A stretch of 64,000 nucleotides of DNA from an uncultured Pelagibacteraceae bacterium (GCA_902526645.1 CABZLS010000001.1:62001-126000), one strand, 5' to 3'. Positions 39,312-48,204 are shown, numbered from the stretch's first letter. The notes: generated from the letters alone by a model not told the origin. Made by a program: numbers and translations.

Positions 39312-39385
39312 AATTTTTAAAAAAATTGAAATATCAGATTTTTGTTGATTTTATTGGTTTTTTTATATTTTTTTCATTTTATATT

Positions 39386-39442
39386 TCTCTAACACAATTA
39401 AAAAAATAGTCTTGTGTTAGAGAATATAGAATTTGTGTTAGA
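39386..39442 (+). repeat. TTGTGTTAGA repeat cluster 2 with 12-bp inverted repeat
   Basis: TCTCTAACACAA (39386-39397) and TTGTGTTAGAGA (39412-39423) are perfect 12-bp inverted arms around a 14-bp spacer. A further direct copy lies at 39433-39442, again 21 bp after the previous one. As RNA the arms could form a stem, but no U tract follows, so it is not a standard terminator. Confidence 0.8.
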
Positions 39443-39534
39443 ATTTAACTTACAATATTTAAATTTAAATAAAATTAATAAATTTTGAAAAAAGTAAAAA
39501 AAATGTTGATTTTACTTATTAATAGGCATTTTTG

Positions 39535-39548
39535 ACCCAAAATGAGCA
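39535..39548 (+). promoter_or_regulatory. ACCCAAAATGAGCA motif before pilMN
   Basis: A strong copy of the recurrent motif; compare ACTCATTATGAGCA before the pilin gene at 48806. TATACT (39556-39561) follows closely and could be a -10 element. Inference. Confidence 0.4.
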
Positions 39549-39562
39549 TACAACTTATACTT

Positions 39563-39616
39563 TTGTGTTAGGAATTTAGAGCTCTTTGTGTTAGAGATAC
39601 AAAAATTTGTGTTAGA
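39563..39616 (+). repeat. TTGTGTTAGA repeat cluster 3 (three direct copies)
   Basis: Copies start at 39563 (TTGTGTTAGG, one mismatch), 39586 and 39607, giving spacings of 23 and 21 bp. The last two extend to TTGTGTTAGAGAT. The cluster ends 40 bp before the pilMN start codon, so a bound protein would sit in the promoter or 5' leader. Confidence 0.8.
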
Positions 39617-39656
39617 GATTCGTTTTAAAAATTATTTTTTAAACGTTTTATATATT

Positions 39657-42023
39657 ATGAGTGAAGATAAAAAAGATGAAAACATAGTTTCTCCACCTGA
39701 AGGAGAAGAAAAAACTGATAAAGTTGATAATCAACCATCAGTTGATGAAAATTTAAATAATCAAACTCAAGAAACTGGTGATCAAAACCAAGAAACTAAT
39801 CAAATTAAAGAAACTTCTGATGAATCGCCCAAAGAAGAGCAAAATGATACCCCTGAACATCAAGTAATTCATAAAAAAGATGGAAGATTACACATATATA
39901 TAAGACAAGATAAATATAAAGGTGAGTTAAAATCAAAAAACTGGGTTGGAAGACTTTATATAGACGGAAAACAGAAAATTTCATCATCTGGAACCCCAAA
40001 CCTTGATGAGGCAATTCCAATTTTGGAAAAATGGTTTGACGATATACACGCTGAAAGTGAAAAACAAAAAAAATTAGCAGAAGATAACGAACAAAACCAG
40101 CAATCAACTAACGAACAAGTAAAAACTTCAACAATCAAGGAGGAGGAACAAATTATAAATGTTCAGTCTTCACCAACCAACCTAGGTACTCAAGAAACAA
40201 ATATTAAAGAGGACACTACTGTTAACAACAATGATGTAAATTTAAAAAATGAAGTAGTGGCAAAAGATGTAGAAAATGAAAATGATGGTACTAAAGCTAA
40301 AGTTTCAAGTTTTTTTGGGAAATTTAAAAATCTAAAGTTTAAAAAACCATCACTTAAAGGAATTAAACTTCCAAAATCTGAATTTAAAAATAAAAGTAAT
40401 TCTTTAAATAAATTACTAGATTTTTTTAAATCTAAAATTGGCCGATCTTCAGTTCAAGGTGAAGAAGTAATTGGTGTTGAACTTACTAATAAAGAAATTA
40501 GACTTGCACAAATTAATTCTAACAAATCTAATCAGTGGGTATTAGAAAAATTTTACACTCATAAAATTGATATTCCCGACGAAAGTAGTGTTTTGGAAAA
40601 TGCAGAGAAAGTTACTACTGAATTAAGCTTGGCATTACAAAAATCTAAAATAGACGTGGGTAACGTTGCAATTTCAATTCCAGTCACAAGTGCAATTATA
40701 AGAGTAGTTACTTCTCCACTTATGAAAGATGAAGAATTACAAAAAGCAATTGAAACTAATTCATTATGGGAGAATTTAGTTCAGTTGACTGACAACTTGG
40801 ATGATTATTCAATTTTTCATCAGGTGATAAACAGAAATGAAAAAGATAATACAATGGATATTTTATTTGTTGCTTCAAAATTGGCAGATATCAACAGCTA
40901 TGTTTCTATTGTACAAAATAGTGGATTGAATCCTGTTATTATTGATGTGAAATGTTTCGCTTTAAAGTCTGCAGTAGACCAAATTAATTTAATAACAAAT
41001 AAAAAAGATGATGCTAATTTAACAGCTGTTTTAGAATTTGGTTTAGATGAAAATTATTTGATGATTTTGTATGATAATAATCCAATTATTACAGATATTT
41101 TTTTAAGAGGCCAAGATAGAAAAATTTTATTAGAATCCAACGATGCTGAAGAAAAAGAGGCATTAGTAAGAAGATATACAACTCAAGTAAAACAAGCTGT
41201 TCAGGATTTTGAGACTAAATATGAAAAAAGAATAAGAAATTTAAAAGTAGTCTCAGATTTAGAAAATGTTGAAGACTACTTGTCTATTTTTAGAAGATCA
41301 TTGATGAACGTAGGATTTAATTTGTTTGATCCAGTTGAGGGATTGAAAATTCCTCAACAATTTGAAGAACAAATAAATCTTCAAAATAGATCTTATCTCA
41401 CAACTTCAATTGGTTTAGCTTTTAGAAAGCTTGATGTTTTTGGTTATTATAAATTTGTTACTGCAGCAAAGAATATAAATTTGTTACCTAACAGAAAAAG
41501 TATGTTTCAACAAAAAAAGATGAAGGCAATTTCAAGTTTTGCTTTCAAAGGATTAGCGACTGGTATTGCAGCTTTATATCTAATTTTGTTTACTTTATCA
41601 TTTTGGAACATTCATTCTTATAATAAGAAACTTAAAGATTATTCAATTGTAATGAAAACTCATGAGCAAAAATCCCTTGAGCTTAAAAAAAATATGAAGC
41701 AATTAAAATTAATGCAGACAACTTTAAAATTAAGTAGCACACTGAAGTCTAACAAAGAGCTTACTTATAGAGTATTGGCACAAATTGCATCAAGTGTGCC
41801 TACGAAACTAAGATTTGATCAAGTAGATTATAATGGCGGCCTATTAATCACCATTCAAGGTGTTGCTGCTAGCGATCAAGATATTTTGAAATTTATTGAG
41901 AATTTAAGTAAACAAAAATTAGTTGAGCAGGCATCTCTATCATCTATGAGACTTCCTCAAAGAAGTACCAACGGAATAACGATGAAAGGATTTAGAGTTT
42001 TTGTAAAAATAAAAAGAATATAA
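39657..42023 (+). CDS. PilM-PilN fusion protein with extra N-terminal domain
   Basis: 788 aa from the ATG at 39657; the longer frame from 39588 would run through the TTGTGTTAGA repeats and is rejected. Residues 1-70 are acidic, low complexity. Residues about 72-130 form a small beta-beta-beta-alpha-like domain (SKNWVGRLYIDGKQKISSSG). After a Lys-rich linker, the PilM actin-like domain spans about 269-560. A PilN-type INLLPNR motif (607-613) follows, then a membrane helix (about 630-653), coiled coil and PilN-type periplasmic fold. In most systems PilM binds the PilN INLLP peptide as a separate protein. The phosphate loops look degenerate. It heads pilO, pilP, pilQ, pilB and pilC. Confidence 0.85.
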   Translation: MSEDKKDENIVSPPEGEEKTDKVDNQPSVDENLNNQTQETGDQNQETNQIKETSDESPKEEQNDTPEHQVIHKKDGRLHIYIRQDKYKGELKSKNWVGRLYIDGKQKISSSGTPNLDEAIPILEKWFDDIHAESEKQKKLAEDNEQNQQSTNEQVKTSTIKEEEQIINVQSSPTNLGTQETNIKEDTTVNNNDVNLKNEVVAKDVENENDGTKAKVSSFFGKFKNLKFKKPSLKGIKLPKSEFKNKSNSLNKLLDFFKSKIGRSSVQGEEVIGVELTNKEIRLAQINSNKSNQWVLEKFYTHKIDIPDESSVLENAEKVTTELSLALQKSKIDVGNVAISIPVTSAIIRVVTSPLMKDEELQKAIETNSLWENLVQLTDNLDDYSIFHQVINRNEKDNTMDILFVASKLADINSYVSIVQNSGLNPVIIDVKCFALKSAVDQINLITNKKDDANLTAVLEFGLDENYLMILYDNNPIITDIFLRGQDRKILLESNDAEEKEALVRRYTTQVKQAVQDFETKYEKRIRNLKVVSDLENVEDYLSIFRRSLMNVGFNLFDPVEGLKIPQQFEEQINLQNRSYLTTSIGLAFRKLDVFGYYKFVTAAKNINLLPNRKSMFQQKKMKAISSFAFKGLATGIAALYLILFTLSFWNIHSYNKKLKDYSIVMKTHEQKSLELKKNMKQLKLMQTTLKLSSTLKSNKELTYRVLAQIASSVPTKLRFDQVDYNGGLLITIQGVAASDQDILKFIENLSKQKLVEQASLSSMRLPQRSTNGITMKGFRVFVKIKRI

Positions 42024-42025
42024 TT

Positions 42026-42724
42026 ATGAACTTTAATATTGATTTAAAAAATATAGATTTAAAGAATATATCAATTCAAGATATTCAAGCAAAATTAAAA
42101 AAAGTTGAGAAAAAAACTTGGATTAAAATTGGAGTATCTGTTGGGGCAGTAGTAATATTTTTAATCATATTTTATGGAATTTTAAATCCAATAGTTAATA
42201 AAAAGAAAGCTCAACTTAATAAAATGATTTCTACGAAGGCTGAAACAGAACAATTCATAAAAGATATAAAAATTGCTAAAAACAAAATAAAAAAAATGAG
42301 ACCCGAGTATGAGCAATATTCAACTTTATTCCACTCAAGGGCAGAGGTAGAAGGTCTGTATCAAACTTTAAGTGAGTTTGCGGCTATGAATAATTTGGTG
42401 ATTTCAAAAATTGAAAAAAAGAAAATTGAAGAGGTAAGCAAATCTCAGGCTATTGCTAAAGCAACAGGTAAAAAAGAGAAAAAAGCCAATAATAAGAAAA
42501 GAGCAGTCGAAAATGTTGCTTATTACAAGATCCCTGTAGAATTTGAGATTACAGGTAACTTTTTAGGTTATATCAAGTTTAAACGCCAATTATCTTTATC
42601 CCAGAAAATGTTAAATTTTGACAAGGAGTCTATACAAGTGGTAAAAGGATCAGGAGATTCAACTGGAGCGATAAAAGTAAATGGAACATTAACGATTGTA
42701 GGTTTAGCAGATGAATTTTTTTAA
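42026..42724 (+). CDS. pilO: PilO, pilus alignment-complex protein
   Basis: 232 aa. A cytoplasmic N-terminal amphipathic stretch, one membrane helix at about residues 39-58, a coiled coil, then a ferredoxin-like periplasmic domain (EVEGLYQTLSEFAAMNNLVISKIEKK ... FLGYIKFKRQLS in parts) as in PilO. A Lys-rich insertion lies near residue 150. It partners the PilN part of the upstream fusion to link the inner-membrane motor with PilP and PilQ. It starts 2 bp after pilMN and overlaps pilP by 14 bp. Confidence 0.87.
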   Translation: MNFNIDLKNIDLKNISIQDIQAKLKKVEKKTWIKIGVSVGAVVIFLIIFYGILNPIVNKKKAQLNKMISTKAETEQFIKDIKIAKNKIKKMRPEYEQYSTLFHSRAEVEGLYQTLSEFAAMNNLVISKIEKKKIEEVSKSQAIAKATGKKEKKANNKKRAVENVAYYKIPVEFEITGNFLGYIKFKRQLSLSQKMLNFDKESIQVVKGSGDSTGAIKVNGTLTIVGLADEFF

Positions 42725-43202
42725 AAATTTAATATTTTTTATTTGTATTTTATTTACTGCTGGCATTTCCTATGCTGATAATCATGATACTCAACAGAAC
42801 ATTATAGATAAAGCAAAAGAAATAAATAAAAAAGTTAAAGAAAAACAAGCATTACAAAATTCAAATAGTGGAGAAGAGCCTTTACCTTTAAATGATCCAT
42901 TTGTTGGTGATGGATCTTTAGGAGGTGGAACTGGAATAAAAGTCGTTGCTGAAAATGAGGAAAGTAAAAGAAATTTAAGTATTTTCAATTTTAAATTAGT
43001 TGGGATAGTGGAAGGTGAGGATGAAAGCTATGCTTCAATAATTAATGATGATGGAGATATTATAACTTTAGCTGCATTCGAAGAAATTGCACCAGGTGTA
43101 ACATTGATTACTATTAATTCTAAAGAAATAGTTTTTGATAAAAATGGCGAGTCTTTAGTAGCTATAAATTTTAAAAACCAAGTAATTGAGAGAAATAATT
43201 AA
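42711..43202 (+). CDS. pilP: PilP, pilus alignment-complex protein
   Basis: 163 aa with a signal peptide (about residues 1-22, ending ISYA). No lipobox is seen, unlike many PilP lipoproteins. A Pro/Asp-rich stretch (PLPLNDPF) is followed by a small beta domain (FKLVGIVEGEDESYASIINDDGDI), the PilP/GspC homology region. In known systems this domain binds the periplasmic N domains of PilQ. It overlaps pilO by 14 bp, and its stop overlaps the pilQ start by one base. Confidence 0.82.
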   Translation: MNFFKNLIFFICILFTAGISYADNHDTQQNIIDKAKEINKKVKEKQALQNSNSGEEPLPLNDPFVGDGSLGGGTGIKVVAENEESKRNLSIFNFKLVGIVEGEDESYASIINDDGDIITLAAFEEIAPGVTLITINSKEIVFDKNGESLVAINFKNQVIERNN

Positions 43203-44755
43203 TGTTAAATAAGTATTCAAAAAAATTAATTTGTTTTATTCTTTTAGCCTTCCTGGTAGCTGGCTGTACTACGATGAGTAACAAAGGAACAAAAACTTTT
43301 AAACATGATACCCCATTGATCAAAACTGATGTAAAAAAAATGGGTAAAAAAGAATTAGAAAAAATGGCAGAGATGGGCCCAACACCTGTTGAGGCAGATG
43401 TTATTAAACTAAAAAAAAGAAAAAAAATATCATCGGTAAAAGAAAAGAATTATTTATTAATTCCAGAAGAATACAAAAGTTTAAAACAAAATATTACCTT
43501 TAAATTTCAAAATATGGACTATGCTAAGGCAATGACATTGATGGCTAAAATTGGAGGTGTAAATATTTTAGTTGGGGATGATGTTGCAGGAGCTATTTCA
43601 GCGGAGTTGATTAATGTACCATGGGATAAAGCATTTAATGCTTTGTTAGATATGAAAAATTACGCTGCTGATATTGATGTAGCAAGTAATATAATTAGAG
43701 TTGCAACACCAGCCACTCTTACTTCTCAAGAAAGCTATAAATCTGCAAGAGCACAAGCAGTTAAGAAAAAAGTAGAATTAGAAGATTCTGTTGAACCTAT
43801 AATTTCTGAAATATTTAGATTATATTACATTTCTCCCGCTGAAGCGAAGACAACTATAACTGAATTATTTACTTCAACCTCAAGCACAGGTTCTTTTATT
43901 CCAATTCAAGTTACAGAAGAAAAAACAACGAGATCAATAATAGTAAGAGGAAAAGAGAAAGATTTAGACGTAGTTGATAAAGTAATAAGAGAAATAGATG
44001 TAAGGACAAAACAAGTTTTAATGGAAGTATTTATAGTTGAAGCAAAATCTACTTTTGAGCAGGAGTTAGGAAAAAAATTAGGAGGAGCTTATTCTAGAGA
44101 CGGAGTTAGAGTTGGAGGTACACAGTCAGGAACTTCTTCAGTTGGAGCTCCATCAGGTGCTGATTCAAGAATTACAGAGGACACAGCTAATTTTGGATCT
44201 GGTAAAGATATGTTATTAAGTTTACCTGCTGCAGGCGCAACAAGTGGAATAGGAATTTTAAGAGAAACTGGCTCAGCTGTTTTAAAAGTAGAACTTGAGG
44301 CCTTACAGACACAAGGTTTAACAAAAATAATTTCAAACCCAAAGATTTTTTCATTAGATAATCAGACTGCATCAATCAAACAGGGTGAGCAGATACCACT
44401 TTCAGGAGGAGATGGTGCAGACTCTTTTACAGATGCTGCATTACAGATGACAGTTACACCAAGCATAATCGGTGATGGCAATGTTCTTTTAGATGTTAGA
44501 GTAAATAATGACTCTCCTAATAGACAAAATGCAGGAAGTGTAGGAATTAATACTATGGAAATAAATACAAAGTTGTTAGTGGCAGATGGTGATATTGTAG
44601 TAATTGGTGGAATTAAAAAGAACAATGTTTCAGATAATAAAAGTGGTGTTCCTGGAGTTTCAAAAGTTCCGATTTTAGGAAAAATGTTTCAAGGTAAGAG
44701 TAAATCGGATACACTCGATGAACTTTTGGTTTTTATTGCACCAAGAATTTTATAA
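43202..44755 (+). CDS. pilQ: PilQ/MshL-like secretin lipoprotein
   Basis: 517 aa. The N terminus carries a lipobox (FLVAGC), so it is probably a lipoprotein, as for MshL. An STN/N0-type domain (NMDYAKAMTLMAKIGGVNILV) and an N1 domain (EIFRLYYISPAEAKTTITELF) precede the secretin core, which has VLMEVFIVEAKS, GLTKIISNPKIFSLDNQ and VPGVSKVPILGKMF. No AMIN domain is visible, so it is shorter than classical PilQ (about 700 aa). It forms the outer-membrane pore for the pilus. Confidence 0.9.
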   Translation: MLNKYSKKLICFILLAFLVAGCTTMSNKGTKTFKHDTPLIKTDVKKMGKKELEKMAEMGPTPVEADVIKLKKRKKISSVKEKNYLLIPEEYKSLKQNITFKFQNMDYAKAMTLMAKIGGVNILVGDDVAGAISAELINVPWDKAFNALLDMKNYAADIDVASNIIRVATPATLTSQESYKSARAQAVKKKVELEDSVEPIISEIFRLYYISPAEAKTTITELFTSTSSTGSFIPIQVTEEKTTRSIIVRGKEKDLDVVDKVIREIDVRTKQVLMEVFIVEAKSTFEQELGKKLGGAYSRDGVRVGGTQSGTSSVGAPSGADSRITEDTANFGSGKDMLLSLPAAGATSGIGILRETGSAVLKVELEALQTQGLTKIISNPKIFSLDNQTASIKQGEQIPLSGGDGADSFTDAALQMTVTPSIIGDGNVLLDVRVNNDSPNRQNAGSVGINTMEINTKLLVADGDIVVIGGIKKNNVSDNKSGVPGVSKVPILGKMFQGKSKSDTLDELLVFIAPRIL

Positions 44756-44760
44756 AGATT

Positions 44761-46512
44761 ATGTTAAAGATTAGTAGAGAAAGTGAAATTAATTTAATCA
44801 ATGTCTTGATTGATAATGATGTTATTTCTGGAAAAGATTTAATTAATATAAAAAAAACTAGTACTGAAGGAAATAAATCTCAAATAGAAGCTGTATTTGA
44901 TCTCAAACTTGCTGATGAAAAAGGAATTCTTGATATTTTAGTTAAGGAACAAAATTTAGAAATTGTTGATTTAAAAAAACAAGAAATTACAGAAGAAATA
45001 AAAACTGTACTCCCTTCAAATTATATAAAAGTTAATTTTGTAGCACCATTCAAAATAGATGGAAGAACCTTGCATATAGCTATTCCAGATAGTTCAAAAT
45101 TGAATTTAATGAGAAATTTAAAAGCAATCACTAAAAAAAATATTGAATTGCATGCTGCTCCATTAACACAAATTTCAGAGTTTATAGAAAAACTTTCAAG
45201 TGAAAGTGGTGAAGTTACAGCCGCAACTATAAGAGAGGAAAATAGAGAGAAACAAAAAACTTTTGATTCTGATTTAGGTGAAGCTGGAGAAGTTTTAGAA
45301 AAAACTCCTGAGGAAGATATTGAAGCTATAGAAAATGAATCCGAAGTTATAAAATTTAGTACAGCTGTAGTTGCCGACGCTATTAAAAATGGCGTTAGTG
45401 ATATTCACATTGAACCTTACAGATTTTCTTCAAGAGTTAGATATAGGCTAGATGGAATGTTGCAAGAGCAAGAGCAATACAAAAAGTTTTTACATGATAA
45501 CTATGGGGCTGTTGTTACTCGTTTCAAAATTATGGGTAAGCTTGATATTGCAGAAAGAAGATTACCACAAGATGGTGCGATAAACTTTAAAATAGAAGGT
45601 AAGGTAGTTGATCTTCGACTTTCAATTTTACCCACTGCGAACAATGAGAGAATTGTAATGCGGGTTCTAAATAAAGACGCAGGTGATATCACTCTAGAAC
45701 AATTAAATTTTGATGATCAAGACTTAAAAAATTTAAGAAAATGTATTCATGGAACCCAAGGTTTAATTCTTGTTACTGGTCCTACTGGATCTGGTAAATC
45801 AACAACGCTTTATAGTATTTTAAAAGAAGTGAGCAAACCTCACCTAAATATTTTAACTGCTGAAGATCCAGTTGAATACGAATTGGATGGTGTAGGTCAA
45901 GTTCAAATTAAAGATGACATTGGTCTAACTTTTGCATCAGCTCTTCGATCTTTTTTAAGGCAAGACCCTGAAATAATTCTTGTTGGTGAGATGAGGGATA
46001 AAGAAACAGTTGATATTGGATTGAAAGCTGCCCTTACAGGTCACTTAGTATTTAGCACATTACACACGAATGATGCTCCAAGTACAATAACTAGATTACA
46101 AAATATGGGCACACCCGATTACTTAATTAGCGCAGCGTGTCAACTCGTTGTAGCACAAAGACTTGCAAGGAAAAATTGTAAAGATTGTAAGGTTCCTGAT
46201 GATGATGTTACGCCAAAAGTTTTGCAAGATTTAGGTTTTACTGCTGAATTAGCGTCCAGAGTTAAAGCCATTAAAGGAAAAGGTTGTTCAAAGTGTAGTG
46301 ATACAGGCTATAAAGGAAGACAAGGTATTTATGAGATACTTTCAGTTTCTAAGCCTTTAAAAGAGGCTATATTAAGAAAAGCCACAACACCTGAGTTAAG
46401 AGAAATTGCAATTAAAGAAGGATTTCAAACTATGCAAGACATGGGCAGAAGACTGATTGCATCTGGTGAACTTAATTTCAGAGAATACGAAAGAGTTTTA
46501 TCTAACGAATAA
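44761..46512 (+). CDS. pilB: PilB, pilus extension ATPase
   Basis: 583 aa. An N-terminal MshEN-type domain (residues about 1-150) is followed by the GspE/PilB ATPase. Walker A GPTGSGKSTT, Asp box TAEDPVEYELDG, Walker B LRQDPEIILVGEMRD and His box ALTGHLVFSTLHTNDAPS are present. A tetracysteine zinc motif (CKDC...CSKC) near residue 475 confirms PilB/GspE rather than PilT. It powers pilus polymerisation with PilC and starts 5 bp after pilQ. Confidence 0.94.
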   Translation: MLKISRESEINLINVLIDNDVISGKDLINIKKTSTEGNKSQIEAVFDLKLADEKGILDILVKEQNLEIVDLKKQEITEEIKTVLPSNYIKVNFVAPFKIDGRTLHIAIPDSSKLNLMRNLKAITKKNIELHAAPLTQISEFIEKLSSESGEVTAATIREENREKQKTFDSDLGEAGEVLEKTPEEDIEAIENESEVIKFSTAVVADAIKNGVSDIHIEPYRFSSRVRYRLDGMLQEQEQYKKFLHDNYGAVVTRFKIMGKLDIAERRLPQDGAINFKIEGKVVDLRLSILPTANNERIVMRVLNKDAGDITLEQLNFDDQDLKNLRKCIHGTQGLILVTGPTGSGKSTTLYSILKEVSKPHLNILTAEDPVEYELDGVGQVQIKDDIGLTFASALRSFLRQDPEIILVGEMRDKETVDIGLKAALTGHLVFSTLHTNDAPSTITRLQNMGTPDYLISAACQLVVAQRLARKNCKDCKVPDDDVTPKVLQDLGFTAELASRVKAIKGKGCSKCSDTGYKGRQGIYEILSVSKPLKEAILRKATTPELREIAIKEGFQTMQDMGRRLIASGELNFREYERVLSNE

Positions 46513-46523
46513 TAAATTTATAT

Positions 46524-47765
46524 ATGGAAGCTTTTACATATAAAGGAATTTCCGATGGAAAATATGTTAATGGTGAAATAGAAGCATTAAATGTTGATGA
46601 GGCTTCACATAAATTAAAAGAGCAAAAAATAATTATTACTAACATAGCTCGTTCTTCAAAGAAAAAAAAGGCAGACGAAAAAGATAAGAAAAAAGGAAAA
46701 GGATCTAGTCTTTTTGGTAAAAAAAAGGCCAAAATAGAGGATGTTTTAATATTTTCAAAACAATTTGCAACTATGGTTAAGGCTGGACTACCAATACTAC
46801 AAGTTTTAGGAATGTTGAGGGATCAATTAGAAAGTCCTGCGATGAGAGATGTAGTGGAGGATATCAGAAAAAGTTTAGAGGGTGGTGTTACTTTATCAAA
46901 ATGCTTTGAAAAATTTCCAAATTTATTTGATAACGTTTACGTGAATTTAATTAAAGCTGGAGAAGCCAGTGGTAAGTTAGATGTATTTTTACTTAAGATT
47001 GTAGAATCCCTTGAAAAAAAAGAGGCTATTAAAAAGAAAATAAAATCAGCTTTAATGTATCCAAGCATCATGTTTACTGTTGCCATAGTGGTAAGCGCTT
47101 TTATGCTAGTAAAAGTTGTTCCAGTATTTGCAAAAATGTATGATGGAATGGGAATAGAACTTCCTGCTGCTACAGCAACAATTATGGCTATGAGTGATTT
47201 TTTGCGAGGAACAGGTGGACAAATTCTGCTGTTTGGCCTAATAATTTTCTTCATTGTCTTTAGATACCTTACTTCAAAAAACGAGAAGATTAAGTATGCT
47301 TGGCATAAGCAAGTTTTAAAATTACCTATTTTTGGTGACATGATTTTAAAATCAATGTTAGCTAGAATTTCATTAATTATGGGAAATTTAAGTGCTGCTG
47401 GAGTAAATTTACTTGAGAGTTTAGAAATTGCAAAATCTGTAAGTAACAATGTTGTTGTTTTGGAGTCATTAGAAAATGTAAAAAAAGGAGTTTTTTCTGG
47501 GGACACTTTGACAAAATTATTTTTAAAAGATCCATTATTTCCACCTACATTTGGTCAGCTTATTTCAGTGGGGGAACAAACAGGACAATTAGATGAAATG
47601 TTTGGATCAGTTGCTAAATATTATGAGTCAGAATTTGATACTACAGTAGACAATTTATCAAGTTTGATTGAACCAATCATGATTGTTTTTATGGGAGTTA
47701 TGATTGGTGGACTAATGATAGCAATGTATTCTCCAATATTTAATGTTGGAGCTCTAATTGGTTAA
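46524..47765 (+). CDS. pilC: PilC, pilus inner-membrane platform protein
   Basis: 413 aa. It has two GspF repeats, the first starting FSKQFATMVKAGLPILQVL and the second LARISLIMGNLSAAGVNLLESLEI, each followed by membrane helices, and ends with FMGVMIGGLMIAMYSPIF. The N-terminal region (AFTYKGISDGKYVNGEIEA) is the usual PilC beginning. PilC couples PilB/PilT ATPases to pilin insertion. It ends 7 bp from the convergent kinase gene. Confidence 0.94.
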   Translation: MEAFTYKGISDGKYVNGEIEALNVDEASHKLKEQKIIITNIARSSKKKKADEKDKKKGKGSSLFGKKKAKIEDVLIFSKQFATMVKAGLPILQVLGMLRDQLESPAMRDVVEDIRKSLEGGVTLSKCFEKFPNLFDNVYVNLIKAGEASGKLDVFLLKIVESLEKKEAIKKKIKSALMYPSIMFTVAIVVSAFMLVKVVPVFAKMYDGMGIELPAATATIMAMSDFLRGTGGQILLFGLIIFFIVFRYLTSKNEKIKYAWHKQVLKLPIFGDMILKSMLARISLIMGNLSAAGVNLLESLEIAKSVSNNVVVLESLENVKKGVFSGDTLTKLFLKDPLFPPTFGQLISVGEQTGQLDEMFGSVAKYYESEFDTTVDNLSSLIEPIMIVFMGVMIGGLMIAMYSPIFNVGALIG

Positions 47766-47772
47766 AAAATTT

Positions 47773-48204
47773 TTATAATTGTTTTGTTAAAACTAGGTGG
47801 TTTATCCATGGTTTTTTACCATCTTTGAATTCAACAGCATCCATTATCTCTTGAATAAAAAAAGTTCCCAAACCTCCGGGCTTAATATTGTCTATTTCTC
47901 TGTGTTTAATTTTTTTTGGATCCACTGGTGTTCCTCTATCATAAAACGCAATTTGTAGTTTATTATTCTCACAACTTATTTGAACAACCATTAATTCATT
48001 TGGATCAGCAGCATTTTTAAAAGCGTGTTTAACAATATTTTGTGCAGCTTCAGCAATTGCTAATACTAATTCATCTTTAAGATCTTCTTGTATTTGTAGC
48101 TTCTCAAATACTTGTCGGCAAAAAATTCTTACCTCTTTTAAGCTGGATGAATTTACTAAAAAAGCTTTTTTTTCGTTATGATCTTGGTGAGCAATTGCAC
48201 TCAT
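47773..48204 (-). CDS. RsbW-like anti-sigma/serine kinase (HATPase)
   Basis: 143 aa GHKL-fold kinase. The N box is EAAQNIVKH (residues 52-60), the G1 box is FYDRGTPVD and the G2 box is GGLGTFFIQEIMD, matching RsbW/SpoIIAB-type proteins. These kinases phosphorylate STAS antagonists and sequester a sigma factor or another target. Two STAS genes lie directly upstream in the same operon. No sigma factor is encoded nearby, so the target is unknown. Confidence 0.88.
   Translation of the reverse strand: MSAIAHQDHNEKKAFLVNSSSLKEVRIFCRQVFEKLQIQEDLKDELVLAIAEAAQNIVKHAFKNAADPNELMVVQISCENNKLQIAFYDRGTPVDPKKIKHREIDNIKPGGLGTFFIQEIMDAVEFKDGKKPWINHLVLTKQL

Larger units (their letters stand above)
38921..39656 (+). 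other. Gene-free A+T-rich region with repeated TTGTGTTAGA motif
   Basis: No credible coding sequence was found in these 736 bp. The first 350 bp are nearly pure A/T runs with a small potential hairpin (AGTTGT 39130-39135 with ACAACT 39147-39152). From 39281 on, eight copies of TTGTGTTAGA or its complement appear (listed separately). Two copies of the ACCCAWWWTGAG motif lie at 39193 and 39535. It precedes the pilMNOPQBC operon and is by far the longest gap in the window. Confidence 0.8.

Noticed and set aside
39281..39616. Reading the TTGTGTTAGA repeats as DnaA boxes, or as a CRISPR array
   Set aside because: The 10-mer differs from the DnaA box TTATNCACA at several positions, units are only 10 bp, orientation is mixed, and there are no spacers of CRISPR size.
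39588..39656. Upstream extension of the pilMN frame from TTG at 39588
   Set aside because: It would code through the TTGTGTTAGA repeats and lacks a ribosome binding site; ATG at 39657 gives a normal start.
46937..47506. 189-codon open frame on the minus strand inside pilC
   Set aside because: It is fully inside a well-supported gene, has no recognisable domain, and looks like an antisense shadow of A+T-rich coding DNA.
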